Below, in pieces: positions 1 to 9,485 of a stretch of 64,000 nucleotides of DNA. The DNA lies in the NCBI RefSeq assembly GCF_947501905.1, contig NZ_CANMXL010000001.1, positions 558,001 to 622,000 of the forward strand, in the 5' to 3' direction. The notes beneath the pieces were generated by a model, which had not been told where the DNA came from, ran no database searches, and saw nothing but the letters and a program-made list of their open reading frames with translations. Made by a program: the position numbers and the translations under genes. The stretch's first letter is position 1. Each line of letters starts with the position of its first letter. Origin of the DNA: an uncultured Winogradskyella sp. GTDB lineage: Bacteria > Bacteroidota > Bacteroidia > Flavobacteriales > Flavobacteriaceae.

Positions 1-1997
1 TGTAACTCTCCATCTACAATCATATCAGGATATGTTCTATGAAGATACTCAACAGAATCCCTCACTTTTTCTGCAGTCTCATTTTCTGAGGATCCAAAGT
101 TTGAATAGGATACCATTGCCATTACTGGCTCAATACCAAACATTTTTGCCGCATTAGAAGTCATTTGAGCAATCTTGGTTAAATCCTTAGCAGATGGGTT
201 TATATTAATAGCTGTATCACTCAAAAACATTGGCCCTCTTTGCGTCATCATAACATTAGTTGTTGCTATACGAGATACACCTTTGGACATACCTATAAGT
301 TCTAGCATCGGTTTAACTACACTAGGATAACTACGCGAATAACCAGAAATTAATGCATCTGCATCACCTTCGTTTACCATCATAGCTGCAAAATAATTAC
401 GCTCTCGCATAATTTTTCTTGCAGAATATTTTGTTACACCGTTACGCTCATGACGTTTCCAATACGAATCAGCATACTTATTTTTTCGTTCTAATTCTTC
501 ATCTGATTTTGGGTCAATAATAAGTACATCGGCATCAAACTCGATTTCTTGCATTAATGCTACAATAGTTTCACTACGCCCTAATAAAATAGGAATAGCC
601 ACACCTTCTTCATAAACAATCTGTGCTGCTTTTAGCACGTCTAATTGATCCGCTTCTGCAAAAACTACTTTTTTAGGATTAGTTTTAGCACGGTTTAATA
701 ATAGACGCACTAATTTATTATCAGAACCTAATCGTTCTAATAAACTGTTTTGGTATTTTTCCCAATCTTCGATTGGCTCTTTGGCTACACCACTTTCCAT
801 TGCAGCTTTTGCTACTGCTGGTGGAACTTCGGCAATTAGTCTAGGGTCAAAAGGTTTTGGAATAATATAATCTCTTCCAAATGTGAGGCGTGTTTCACCG
901 TAAGCAATATTTACTTGTTCAGGAACAGGTTCTTTAGCCAGTTTAGATAAAGCTTTAACCGCTGCCATCTTCATAGCTTCGTTAATTTTTGTAGCTCTCA
1001 CATCTAAAGCACCTCTAAAAATAAAAGGGAATCCAAGTACATTATTCACCTGATTAGGATGATCACTTCGACCCGTAGCCATTATAATATCATCGCGTGT
1101 ATCTAGTGCTAATTGATAAGCTATTTCAGGATTCGGGTTAGCCATAGCAAAAACTATTGGATTAGCTGCCATAGCTTTAAGCATGTCTGGTGTTACAATA
1201 TCTGCCATAGACAATCCAACAAACACATCGGCATTAATCATAGCCTCATCTAACGTATCAATCTTTCTGTTAGTTGCAAACTCAGCTTTTTGACTCGTCA
1301 AATTATCTCTATCACTTCTGATAACACCTTTGCTATCTAACATGACAATATTCTCACGTTTGGCTCCGCATGATTGATATAATCGAGTACACGAAATTGC
1401 AGCAGCACCAGCGCCGCTAACAACAATTTTAACGTCTTCTATATTTTTTTCAGCAAGTTCTAAAGCATTAATTAGTGCAGCTGCTGAGATAATTGCTGTA
1501 CCATGTTGGTCGTCGTGCATAACAGGAATATCTAACTCCTCTTTTAAACGACGTTCAATTTCAAAAGCTTCTGGGGCTTTAATATCTTCAAGATTAATAC
1601 CTCCAAAAGTAGGTGCAATATTCTTTACAGTTTCTATAAACTCATCTACATTTTCAGTATCTACTTCGATATCAAAAACGTCAATGTCCGCAAAGATTTT
1701 AAAAAGTAACCCTTTACCTTCCATCACAGGCTTAGAAGCTTCAGGACCAATATTTCCAAGCCCTAAAACTGCTGTTCCGTTAGAGATGACAGCAACTAAA
1801 TTTCCTTTTGTAGTATACTTATAAACGTTTTCTTTATCTCTATCTATCTCTAAACATGGCTCTGCAACTCCGGGAGAATAAGCTAGAGATAAATCACGCT
1901 GGGAAGCGTATTTTTTAGTTGGAACAACTTTTATTTTTCCTGGTGTAGGCTTTGCATGATATACTAGGGCTTCTCTTCTTTTGCTTTGCTTGCTCAT
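1..1997 (-). CDS. maeB: NADP-dependent malic enzyme with phosphotransacetylase-like domain (3' truncated by window edge)
   Basis: Translating the minus strand from the ATG at 1997 gives MSKQSKRREALVYHA and then typical malic enzyme sequence, including SLAYSPGVAEPC, GNIGPEASKPVMEGK and MHDDQHGTAI (substrate and metal site). A Rossmann NAD(P)-binding segment with VVSGAGAAA follows. From roughly residue 430 the protein continues into a phosphate acetyl/butyryl-transferase-like domain (for example EGDADALISGYSRSYP), the layout of the long MaeB-type enzymes. The family decarboxylates malate to pyruvate with NADP reduction; the C-terminal domain is usually regulatory, binding acetyl-CoA, rather than catalytic. 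About 665 residues are visible and the stop lies beyond base 1, so roughly the last 100 residues are missing. Family assignment is firm; cofactor preference is inferred from the architecture. Confidence 0.95.
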   Translation of the reverse strand, partial: MSKQSKRREALVYHAKPTPGKIKVVPTKKYASQRDLSLAYSPGVAEPCLEIDRDKENVYKYTTKGNLVAVISNGTAVLGLGNIGPEASKPVMEGKGLLFKIFADIDVFDIEVDTENVDEFIETVKNIAPTFGGINLEDIKAPEAFEIERRLKEELDIPVMHDDQHGTAIISAAALINALELAEKNIEDVKIVVSGAGAAAISCTRLYQSCGAKRENIVMLDSKGVIRSDRDNLTSQKAEFATNRKIDTLDEAMINADVFVGLSMADIVTPDMLKAMAANPIVFAMANPNPEIAYQLALDTRDDIIMATGRSDHPNQVNNVLGFPFIFRGALDVRATKINEAMKMAAVKALSKLAKEPVPEQVNIAYGETRLTFGRDYIIPKPFDPRLIAEVPPAVAKAAMESGVAKEPIEDWEKYQNSLLERLGSDNKLVRLLLNRAKTNPKKVVFAEADQLDVLKAAQIVYEEGVAIPILLGRSETIVALMQEIEFDADVLIIDPKSDEELERKNKYADSYWKRHERNGVTKYSARKIMRERNYFAAMMVNEGDADALISGYSRSYPSVVKPMLELIGMSKGVSRIATTNVMMTQRGPMFLSDTAININPSAKDLTKIAQMTSNAAKMFGIEPVMAMVSYSNFGSSENETAEKVRDSVEYLHRTYPDMIVDGEL

Positions 1998-2019
1998 AAT
2001 TTAAAACTAAATTAAGCGA

Positions 2020-2027
2020 CAAAGATA
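2020..2027 (-). promoter_or_regulatory. Candidate -7 box for maeB
   Basis: The minus strand reads TATCTTTG here, a match to the Bacteroidota -7 consensus TAnnTTTG, about 22 bases upstream of the maeB start codon. No convincing TTG is seen 17-21 bases further upstream, so the call rests on one element. Confidence 0.4.
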
Positions 2028-2047
2028 AGGATTGCTAGAGTTAATAC

Positions 2048-2974
2048 TTAATCTTTTAAAAACTTAATATTTCTCTGTAAACCTGAGAATTTTGTCCGCT
2101 TCACCGCTGACTTTTTAAAAACTTGTCTAAACGTATCTTCCGTAATTTCTTCCCAATCTTTTTTGGTCATGGACAAGAGTTCTGGATGTGGATTAAAAAG
2201 AGGTTCGTTATGAGGTTTACTAAATCGATTCCATGGGCAAACGTCTTGACAAACATCACAGCCAAACATCCAATCGTCGAATTTACCTTTAAATCCTGAT
2301 GGAATATTTTCTTTTAGTTCAATAGTGAAGTATGAAATACACTTGCTCCCATCAACCACATACGGCTCAGTAATCGCTTCTGTTGGACAAGCATCAATAC
2401 ACGCTGTACAAGTACCACAATGGTCAGTAGTTGGTGCGTCGTAATCGAGTTCTAAATCTATGATAAGCTCAGCTATAAAATAAAAAGACCCTGTTTTTTG
2501 ACTCAATAAATTACTATGCTTTCCAATCCAACCTAAACCTGATTTTGCAGCCCAAGCCTTGTCTAAAACTGGAGCAGAATCAACAAATGCACGGCCATTG
2601 ACTTCTCCAATTTCTTCATTAATAACATGAAGAAGTTCTTTAAGTTTGTCCTTTATAACAAAATGGTAATCGGTTCCATATGCATATTTTGACAACTTAT
2701 AACTTTCTCCTGTTTGCTCTTGGCTTGGGTAATAATTTAATAATAAAGACACTACACTTTTTGAGTCTTCGACTAGCAGCGTTGGGTCTAAACGCTTATC
2801 GAAATGGTTTTCCATATAACGCATTTCGCCTTGCATATTTTTATTTAACCACGCTTCAAGTCGTGGTGCTTCTTCTTCAAGAAATTCCGCTTTACTTATA
2901 CCACAAGATAAAAAACCGAGGCGTTTGGCTTCGGTTTTAATAAGTTCAGTGTATTTCGTCTTGTTGTTAATCAA
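2048..2974 (-). CDS. queG: Epoxyqueuosine reductase QueG
   Basis: A 308-residue protein of the QueG family, which reduces epoxyqueuosine to queuosine in tRNA wobble position 34 using cobalamin and two [4Fe-4S] clusters. The cluster ligands are visible as [12 protein letters not shown] (about residues 186-197) and [11 protein letters not shown] (about 238-248). The N-terminal half carries the family's cobalamin-binding region, with KYAYGTDYH and [20 protein letters not shown]. The length is shorter than the E. coli protein because the C-terminal HEAT-like part is reduced, which is common in this phylum. The start codon overlaps the end of ruvB by four bases (ATGA), indicating translational coupling. 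It is a cytoplasmic tRNA modification enzyme. Confidence 0.96.
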   Translation of the reverse strand: MINNKTKYTELIKTEAKRLGFLSCGISKAEFLEEEAPRLEAWLNKNMQGEMRYMENHFDKRLDPTLLVEDSKSVVSLLLNYYPSQEQTGESYKLSKYAYGTDYHFVIKDKLKELLHVINEEIGEVNGRAFVDSAPVLDKAWAAKSGLGWIGKHSNLLSQKTGSFYFIAELIIDLELDYDAPTTDHCGTCTACIDACPTEAITEPYVVDGSKCISYFTIELKENIPSGFKGKFDDWMFGCDVCQDVCPWNRFSKPHNEPLFNPHPELLSMTKKDWEEITEDTFRQVFKKSAVKRTKFSGLQRNIKFLKD

Positions 2975-3993
2975 AATAAACCGCCTTGTGTTGGTCCTTT
3001 AATTTTACCTAAATGTTTATAGGCTTGCTCAGTAACTTCACGACCTCGTGGCGTTCGCATTATAAAACCTTGCTGAATAAGGAATGGTTCATAAACTTCT
3101 TCAATAGTTTCAGAGCTTTCACTAACTGCGGTTGCTAATGTTGTTATACCTACTGGTCCACCTTTGAATTTTTCTATAATTGTCGTTAGGATTTTATTAT
3201 CCATTTCATCCAAACCATGTGCATCTACATTCAATGCTTCTAAAGCAAATTTTGATATTTTAATATCAATATTTCCATCACCTTTTATCTGAGCAAAATC
3301 ACGGACACGACGCAATAATGCATTTGCAATACGCGGTGTACCTCTACTTCGTCCAGCAATTTCGATTGCAGCTTCCATAGTAATTGGCATATTTAATATA
3401 GCAGCACTACGTTGAACAATCGTCGTTAGTAATTCTGTATTATAATATTGAAGACGGCTACTAATACCAAAACGTGCCCGCATTGGTGCTGTTAATAATC
3501 CTGATCGGGTTGTTGCGCCTACTAAAGTAAATGGTGCTAGATTAATTTGTACAGTTCTGGCATTGGGGCCAGACTCTATCATAATATCAATCTTATAATC
3601 TTCCATTGCTGAATAGAGATACTCCTCTACTATTGGGCTCAAACGATGAATCTCATCTATAAACAATACGTCTCGTTCATCTAGATTAGTCAACAGACCC
3701 GCTAAATCTCCTGGCTTATCTAATACTGGCCCAGAAGTAACCTTTATACCAACACTAAGTTCATTAGCCAAAATATGTGCTAATGTCGTTTTTCCTAAAC
3801 CTGGAGGCCCATGAAATAAGGTATGATCTAAAGCTTCATCTCTAAGGTTAGCTGCTTGAACAAAAATTTGAAGGTTTTCCAACACTTGATCTTGACCTGT
3901 AAAGTCATCAAACGAGAGTGGCCGTAATTTCTTTTCGACATCAAGTTCTTCAGGAGAATAGTTTTCGTTTGTTGGATCTAAGTTTTCGTTCAT
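2971..3993 (-). CDS. ruvB: Holliday junction branch migration helicase RuvB
   Basis: A 340-residue AAA+ ATPase. Walker A is GPPGLGKTT, Walker B is [10 protein letters not shown], and sensor I lies in GATTRSG. The C-terminal winged-helix DNA-binding region contains [10 protein letters not shown] and [15 protein letters not shown]. RuvB hexamers drive branch migration of Holliday junctions with RuvA and RuvC, neither of which is in this window. Length and motif order are standard. It is the first gene of a two-gene unit with queG, and a -7-like box lies about 50 bases upstream. Only the surroundings (queG downstream, the cytochrome oxidase operon's end upstream) distinguish it from textbook ruvB loci. 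Confidence 0.98.
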   Translation of the reverse strand: MNENLDPTNENYSPEELDVEKKLRPLSFDDFTGQDQVLENLQIFVQAANLRDEALDHTLFHGPPGLGKTTLAHILANELSVGIKVTSGPVLDKPGDLAGLLTNLDERDVLFIDEIHRLSPIVEEYLYSAMEDYKIDIMIESGPNARTVQINLAPFTLVGATTRSGLLTAPMRARFGISSRLQYYNTELLTTIVQRSAAILNMPITMEAAIEIAGRSRGTPRIANALLRRVRDFAQIKGDGNIDIKISKFALEALNVDAHGLDEMDNKILTTIIEKFKGGPVGITTLATAVSESSETIEEVYEPFLIQQGFIMRTPRGREVTEQAYKHLGKIKGPTQGGLF

Positions 3994-4043
3994 GAAATAA
4001 TTTAACTCAAATTATGAAGATACTGAAACAAGTTCAGTACAAG

Positions 4044-4051
4044 CAAATATA
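4044..4051 (-). promoter_or_regulatory. Candidate -7 box for ruvB-queG
   Basis: The minus strand reads TATATTTG, matching TAnnTTTG. It sits directly behind the terminator of the upstream oxidase operon, so the -33 position would fall inside that terminator stem, where no clear TTG is present. Confidence 0.4.
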
Positions 4052-4056
4052 AAGAA

Positions 4057-4084
4057 AAAGCCTTTCTGTTTTCAGAAAGGCTTT
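4057..4084 (-). terminator. Intrinsic terminator of the act-cox operon
   Basis: A perfect 12-bp stem (AAAGCCTTTCTG / CAGAAAGGCTTT) closes a four-base TTTT loop. On the minus strand it is followed by a T-rich run, 24 bases beyond the cox1 stop codon. It is well placed to end the long respiratory transcript before ruvB. Confidence 0.85.
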
Positions 4085-4107
4085 GTATTATAAATTTTAG
4101 TAGACAT

Positions 4108-5901
4108 CTAATGATGTAATTCTTCTTCACCGTCTTTCATAGGTACATTTTGAGGCACAAAATCTTCATCATGTCCTGGTTTACTATAATCGTAAGACCA
4201 ACGATAAACATGAGGTATCTCTCCTGGCCAGTTACCATGCATATGCTTTACTGGTGCTGTCCACTCTAATGTATTAGATTTCCATGGGTTTTGCTCAGCT
4301 TTTTTACCATAAAATATACTAACAAAAAAGTTATATAAGAATACCAATTGGAAAATACCACCAACTATGGCAAACATTGTAATTACAACATTAGCGTTAG
4401 CTGTGTCATCAAATAACGGAAAGTTTGAGTTTGTATAATACCTACGTGGTAAACCTGCCATACCTATAAAGTGCATTGGAAAGAATACACCGTAAGCACA
4501 TATTGCTGTAACCCAAAAATGTAGATACCCTAAGTTTTTATTAAGCATTCTACCAAACATTCTTGGGAACCAATGGTAGATACCAGCAAACATTCCATAA
4601 AGCGCTGATATACCCATTACTAAATGGAAGTGAGCAACCACAAAGTATGTGTCGTGAACATTAATATCTAATGCAGAATCTCCAAGAATTATACCTGTTA
4701 AACCACCAGTAATGAAAGTAGAAACTAGCCCTATTGAAAACAGCATCGCTGGATTCATCTGCAAGTTACCTTTCCAGAGTGTGGTTATATAATTAAATGC
4801 TTTTACCGCTGAAGGAATTGCAATTAATAGTGTTGTAAATGTAAATACTGAACCTAAGAATGGATTCATTCCTGATATAAACATATGGTGACCCCAAACA
4901 ATTGTAGATAAGAATGCAATTGCTAAAATTGAAGCTACCATGGCACGATATCCGAAAATTGGTTTACGTGAGTTGGTTGCAATAATTTCAGAAGTAATAC
5001 CTAATGCTGGTAATAATACAATATATACTTCAGGGTGACCTAAGAACCAGAATAAATGCTCGAACAATACTGGAGATCCACCTTGGTAATGCAATACTTC
5101 ACCTTGAATAAATATATCTGATAAGAAGAAAGATGTTCCAAAACTTCTATCCATTATTAATAATAATGCTGCAGACAATAATACTGGGAATGAAATAACA
5201 CCAATAACAGCAGTGACAAAGAATGCCCATATTGTTAATGGTAAACGTGTCATTGACATTCCTTTTGTACGTAAGTTTATTACCGTTACAATATAGTTAA
5301 GAGAACCAAGTAATGATGATGCAATGAATATTGCCATAGATACTAACCATAATGTCATACCCATTCCTGAACCTCCTTGAGCCATTGGCAATGCTGATAA
5401 AGGCGGATAAATTGTCCAACCTGCAGCTGCTGGTCCAGCTTCTACAAATAATGAAATTATCATTACAACACTTGACACAAAGAATAACCAATATGATATC
5501 ATGTTAAGAAAACCTGAGGCCATATCTCTCGCACCAATCTGTAATGGAATTAAAAGGTTACTAAATGTACCACTTAAACCTGCTGTTAATACAAAGAATA
5601 CCATAATAGTACCATGTATTGTTACAAGAGCTAAATATATATCTGCATCCATTACACCTTCTGGTGCCCATTTCCCTAATAAAGCTTCAAACAAAACATT
5701 TGGTTGCTCTGGCCATGCAATTTGCATACGGAACATTATAGACATTAATACACCTATAACTCCCATTATAGTACCAGTAATTAAATACTGCTTAGCAATC
5801 ATCTTATGATCTTGGCTAAAGATATATTTAGTTACAAAAGTCTCTTTGTGATGATGTACGTCGTGGTCGTCGTGAGCGTGTGTATCTGCTGTTGCTGACA
5901 T
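4108..5901 (-). CDS. coxA: Cytochrome c oxidase subunit I
   Basis: A 597-residue heme-copper oxidase subunit I, the catalytic subunit that reduces oxygen to water and pumps protons across the inner membrane. About twelve membrane helices are visible. The binuclear-centre signature is FWFLGHPEVYIVLLPALG, followed by WGHHMFISGMNP, and the heme ligand helix is DTYFVVAHFHLVMG. The conserved HDTYFVVAHFH pair and the HPEVY histidine/tyrosine are intact, so the enzyme should be active. The extreme N-terminus is histidine-rich, with six His within residues 8-18. It is the last gene of the act-cox operon and lies 24 bases behind subunit II. Subunits III and IV are not in the window. Confidence 0.97.
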   Translation of the reverse strand: MSATADTHAHDDHDVHHHKETFVTKYIFSQDHKMIAKQYLITGTIMGVIGVLMSIMFRMQIAWPEQPNVLFEALLGKWAPEGVMDADIYLALVTIHGTIMVFFVLTAGLSGTFSNLLIPLQIGARDMASGFLNMISYWLFFVSSVVMIISLFVEAGPAAAGWTIYPPLSALPMAQGGSGMGMTLWLVSMAIFIASSLLGSLNYIVTVINLRTKGMSMTRLPLTIWAFFVTAVIGVISFPVLLSAALLLIMDRSFGTSFFLSDIFIQGEVLHYQGGSPVLFEHLFWFLGHPEVYIVLLPALGITSEIIATNSRKPIFGYRAMVASILAIAFLSTIVWGHHMFISGMNPFLGSVFTFTTLLIAIPSAVKAFNYITTLWKGNLQMNPAMLFSIGLVSTFITGGLTGIILGDSALDINVHDTYFVVAHFHLVMGISALYGMFAGIYHWFPRMFGRMLNKNLGYLHFWVTAICAYGVFFPMHFIGMAGLPRRYYTNSNFPLFDDTANANVVITMFAIVGGIFQLVFLYNFFVSIFYGKKAEQNPWKSNTLEWTAPVKHMHGNWPGEIPHVYRWSYDYSKPGHDEDFVPQNVPMKDGEEELHH

Positions 5902-5925
5902 AATCTTTATCTTTTCTTAATCAGT

Positions 5926-6987
5926 TTATTTATTTAATGAATTTGGGAATGTCTTCTGTTCCGCAATCCATGCATCAAATTCTTCTTGTGTTTCAACTAC
6001 AATTTTCATTTGCATGTTGTAGTGAGATTTACCACATATTTTATTACATAAAAGCAAATAGTCAAATTGGTAATTTAAATCTTGACCTGCTTCTTCAATT
6101 TCTGCTTTGCGCTCTAAACGCAATGCATTAATGTTAGCGACTTTATCCTGTATGTCTGGATTTTGACGCATTTCTGCGGTAGTTATAGTTGGTGTAAATC
6201 CAAATTGGGTTACCATACCAGGAACACAATTCATCTGTGCTCTAAAATGTGGCATATAAGCCGAGTGTAAAACATCTTGTGAACGCATCTTGAATAATAC
6301 AGGTCTACCTACTGGCAAGTGTAATTCTGTAACAATAACATCATCCTGAGCATTTGGATCATCTTCATCTATACCTAATATGTTAGCACGATCTAAATCG
6401 ATTAATCTAACATTAGCTTTACCTAATACATTATCGTCTCCTCCATATCTGGCTTTCCAGTTAAATTGCTGAGCATATAACTCTACAATCATTGGATCTT
6501 CACTTTCATCAATATTCATGATATCATTCCAAGTAAATAATCCGTAGATGATAAGACCGGCTAAAACGATTACGGGAATAACTGTCCAAATGGCTTCAAG
6601 TGTATTGTTATCTGCATAAAATAATGCTTTTCGTCCTTTTTCACCTTTATACTTATATGCAAAGTAGTGTAATAAGAATTGCGTAATGGTTTGCACTATA
6701 AAAATGATAACCATAGATATAATCATAAGGTTATCTAGTTCTGGACCATGCTCAGATGCAGCGTTAGACATTAAAGGCAAATCACCTAAATACACGAAAC
6801 TAGCAATAGTAATGGCATAGATGAAGATTAGGAAACCTATCATCATGTAACCATTAAATGTATTATCCTTGTCTGTTGCTACTTGATTGTTTGATGCACC
6901 TACTTGCGCCAAATCAAAAATCTTAACCATTTGCCACATGGCAACAGCTACAAATAGTACTATTATAAATATTAACAAAGTTGTCAT
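5926..6987 (-). CDS. coxB: Cytochrome c oxidase subunit II
   Basis: A 353-residue subunit II, which accepts electrons from cytochrome c or the quinol:cytochrome c complex and passes them to subunit I. The dinuclear copper (CuA) site is visible near the C-terminus as CNKICGKSHYNM, with the upstream histidine in DVLHSAYMPHFRAQMNCVPG. The N-terminal part has membrane helices at about residues 2-18, 50-70 and 90-112, plus a further one around 135-152 (WTVIPVIVLAGLIIYGLF). That is one or two helices more than the classical two-helix subunit II, a feature of Bacteroidota versions. There is no fused cytochrome c domain. It lies between actF and cox1 in the respiratory operon. Confidence 0.96.
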   Translation of the reverse strand: MTTLLIFIIVLFVAVAMWQMVKIFDLAQVGASNNQVATDKDNTFNGYMMIGFLIFIYAITIASFVYLGDLPLMSNAASEHGPELDNLMIISMVIIFIVQTITQFLLHYFAYKYKGEKGRKALFYADNNTLEAIWTVIPVIVLAGLIIYGLFTWNDIMNIDESEDPMIVELYAQQFNWKARYGGDDNVLGKANVRLIDLDRANILGIDEDDPNAQDDVIVTELHLPVGRPVLFKMRSQDVLHSAYMPHFRAQMNCVPGMVTQFGFTPTITTAEMRQNPDIQDKVANINALRLERKAEIEEAGQDLNYQFDYLLLCNKICGKSHYNMQMKIVVETQEEFDAWIAEQKTFPNSLNK

Positions 6988-7012
6988 TATCGTTTCAGTT
7001 CTAAATTTTTAA

Positions 7013-8359
7013 TTAATAATGAAAGTGCTCGCTTTCTTTAACAAATGGGTTTCCTTTTGCCAATAAAGGTGCTTTACTTAATGCTGTAAACACAATGAGT
7101 AAAAAGACTCCAGCAAAGAAGCATATTGCTCCTAATTCTGGTGCTCCAATAAACCATCTATCACTAACAGTTGCTGGCATAATCATATTGAATATGTCCA
7201 AATAGTGACCACATAATATGACGATACCTGCCATAACAACAAACCAAGGTATACGCTTATAATCGCTATTCATCAATAATAATAATGGGAATACAAAGTT
7301 CATTGCTACCATACCAAAGAATGGTAATTTGTAATCTTCGATTCTTGATACAAAATATGTTACTTCTTCAGGGATGTTAGAATACCAGATTAACATAAAC
7401 TGTGAGAACCATAAGTACGTCCAGAAAATACTGATACCAAACATGAATTTAGCTAAATCATGTAAATGGCTATCATTAACAAACTCTAATAATCCTTTAG
7501 ATTTTAGGTAGATGGTTATTAATGCAATTACTGTAATACCACTTACAAACATACTTGCAAATACATACCAACCAAATAATGTAGAGAACCAATGAGGGTC
7601 AACACTCATAATCCAATCCCAAGACATCATAGATTCTGTATAAATATAAAACACAAGGAATGCTGCAGATATTCTAAAATTCTTTTTGAAGTTACTATTA
7701 CCTTCAGCTGTATCTTGAGCTAATGAAAATTTACGAGAAAAATAACGGTACGCAGACCAACCAGCTAAAAAGATAATTCCTCTTGCAAAGAACCAACCTT
7801 TGTTAAGCCAACTTTCTTTAGCTTGAATAATTTCATCATGTGCAACTACTTCAGGATCCATCCAAATAAAAAGATGTGAACCTCCAAAGTAAGCTACTAA
7901 TAATACTAAAATACCTCCTGGCAACACATAAGATGTAATCCCTTCCATAACTCTAAAAAGTACTGGAGACCATCCTGCTTGTGAAGCATATTGAATAGCG
8001 TAAAATGCTAACACACCTAAAGCAATCATAAAGAAGAAAAATGCCGCAACATATAAAGCCGCATAAGGTCTATTGTGTATTTGATGTAATACATGTTCTT
8101 CATGACTCATCTTATGCTCTTCAGCATGATCTTCACCATGGGCTTCATCAGCATGTGCAGTAGTTTCGCCGTGAGCTTCTCCATGTCCTTCTTCTGCATG
8201 CTCGCCACCATGATGAGATTCGCTAGCTAAAAGCTCTTTAACATCATCAACAGTTTCATAATGGTGAGAATCTAAAAAGCCATATGTCCATCCCAATGCT
8301 CCAACGACCATTAAAATGATTGACGCTATCTTTAATCGATTTGAAATTTTATATTCCAT
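7013..8359 (-). CDS. actF: Alternative complex III subunit ActF (membrane quinol:cytochrome c oxidoreductase subunit)
   Basis: A 448-residue multi-helix membrane protein related to ActC/NrfD-like quinol-binding subunits. Alternative complex III oxidises menaquinol and passes electrons toward cytochrome oxidase; ActF is one of its two large membrane subunits. About ten helices follow a short N-terminal helix. Between helix 1 and helix 2 there is a striking acidic and histidine-rich stretch: residues 32-95 contain 15 histidines, arranged as HHGGEHAEEGHGEAHG and similar. The gene starts 22 bases after actE and is followed 25 bases later by cox2, so it is cotranscribed with the oxidase. The family call is firm; the role of the His-rich loop is unknown. 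Confidence 0.93.
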   Translation of the reverse strand: MEYKISNRLKIASIILMVVGALGWTYGFLDSHHYETVDDVKELLASESHHGGEHAEEGHGEAHGETTAHADEAHGEDHAEEHKMSHEEHVLHQIHNRPYAALYVAAFFFFMIALGVLAFYAIQYASQAGWSPVLFRVMEGITSYVLPGGILVLLVAYFGGSHLFIWMDPEVVAHDEIIQAKESWLNKGWFFARGIIFLAGWSAYRYFSRKFSLAQDTAEGNSNFKKNFRISAAFLVFYIYTESMMSWDWIMSVDPHWFSTLFGWYVFASMFVSGITVIALITIYLKSKGLLEFVNDSHLHDLAKFMFGISIFWTYLWFSQFMLIWYSNIPEEVTYFVSRIEDYKLPFFGMVAMNFVFPLLLLMNSDYKRIPWFVVMAGIVILCGHYLDIFNMIMPATVSDRWFIGAPELGAICFFAGVFLLIVFTALSKAPLLAKGNPFVKESEHFHY

Positions 8360-8381
8360 TTATATAATCTTTATCTAAATC

Positions 8382-8933
8382 TTATTTTTCTAAATCAGCT
8401 TTTAGTTTTTCAACATAAGCTACTACCTGCCAACGTTCTTCTTCACTCATAAAGTTTGCATAAGAACCCATAGAGTTTAATCCGTAATAAATAACATGAT
8501 AGATACTTCCTTCTGTTAATTCTCTAGTGTCATAGCTTGGTACACCAAGGATTTTTTCACGCTTCATTAAAGTACCTTGACCGTCACCTTTGTTACCATG
8601 ACAAATACCACAGTATATATCATATAATTCTTTTCCTCTTGCGAAATCAACCGCTGAAGAATCTAAAGGACTTTCTAATCCTGCCTTTGCTTCTTCATAC
8701 CCTTCTGTCGTATCTTCAATCTCGTATAAAGAATAACCTCTTGGAATTGTTCCTTCAACAGGTAATTGAGCTTCCATATCTCCTTTAAACGCATCAGATT
8801 CTTGATAAGGTTCATAGCCTACAGGCTGATACATATTTGGCATATATTGATAGTTACGTCTTGTTTTTTTGTTACAAGACACTATAGTAAATAGCATTAC
8901 TAATACTACTGTTATTTTTAGTGTAGTCTTCAT
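8382..8933 (-). CDS. actE: Alternative complex III subunit ActE, monoheme cytochrome c lipoprotein
   Basis: The start is placed at the ATG at 8933, giving 183 residues beginning MKTTLKITVVLVMLFTIVSC, a lipoprotein signal peptide with a VSC lipobox. A longer in-frame reading from 8981 would overlap actD and add a non-signal extension. The heme c site is CGICHGNKGDG at about residue 120, and the axial methionine is probably in LNSMGSYANFM. ActE is the monoheme cytochrome of alternative complex III, anchored by lipid at the periplasmic face, and passes electrons on to the oxidase. The actD stop is one base away from this start codon, so translation is probably coupled. Confidence 0.93.
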   Translation of the reverse strand: MKTTLKITVVLVMLFTIVSCNKKTRRNYQYMPNMYQPVGYEPYQESDAFKGDMEAQLPVEGTIPRGYSLYEIEDTTEGYEEAKAGLESPLDSSAVDFARGKELYDIYCGICHGNKGDGQGTLMKREKILGVPSYDTRELTEGSIYHVIYYGLNSMGSYANFMSEEERWQVVAYVEKLKADLEK

Positions 8934-8934
8934 A

Positions 8935-9477
8935 TTAATGTGCTTCTTCGTCTTTATCAATAATATTAATCTCAACAGCACCTGTTTCTTTTAACAAGCT
9001 TGTTAAGTCAGCTTCGTTATTATGGATAGCTATTTCCATAAGGAAATGGTCATCTGTTGTTCTTGGGTCTGGATTTTCTGCTTTCTTAAAAGGCCACATT
9101 CTACTACGTAAGTAAAATGTAATAACCATTAAATGGGCTGCAAAAAACACCGTAAGCTCAAACATAATCGGCACAAAAGCTGGCATGTTTTCTAGGTAAC
9201 TAAAACTTGGCTTACCACCAATATCTTGTGGCCAGTCTTTAATCATGATAAAATTCATCATCACAATTGCAACAGTTAAACCAACACAACCATACATAAA
9301 CGCAGCAATTGCAATTCGTGTAGGTGCTAATCCCATAGCTTTATCTAGTCCATGTACAGGAAAAGGTGTATATATTTCTTCGATATGATGCTTTTCAGCC
9401 TTTACCTTTTTAACGGCAGACATTAAGATATCATCATCGTTATAAATAGCATGAACTACTTTTGAAGCTGCTTCCAT
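8935..9477 (-). CDS. actD: Alternative complex III subunit ActD (DUF3341)
   Basis: A 180-residue protein with a soluble N-terminal part, two membrane helices (about residues 60-80 and 105-125) and a cytoplasmic tail, as in the DUF3341 family. In structures of alternative complex III this subunit packs beside ActC; no redox cofactor is bound, and none is expected from the sequence. The conserved PFPVHGLDKAMGL segment, typical of DUF3341, lies before the first helix. It lies eight bases downstream of actC and abuts actE. Confidence 0.92.
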   Translation of the reverse strand: MEAASKVVHAIYNDDDILMSAVKKVKAEKHHIEEIYTPFPVHGLDKAMGLAPTRIAIAAFMYGCVGLTVAIVMMNFIMIKDWPQDIGGKPSFSYLENMPAFVPIMFELTVFFAAHLMVITFYLRSRMWPFKKAENPDPRTTDDHFLMEIAIHNNEADLTSLLKETGAVEINIIDKDEEAH

Positions 9478-9485
9478 ATCTATTA

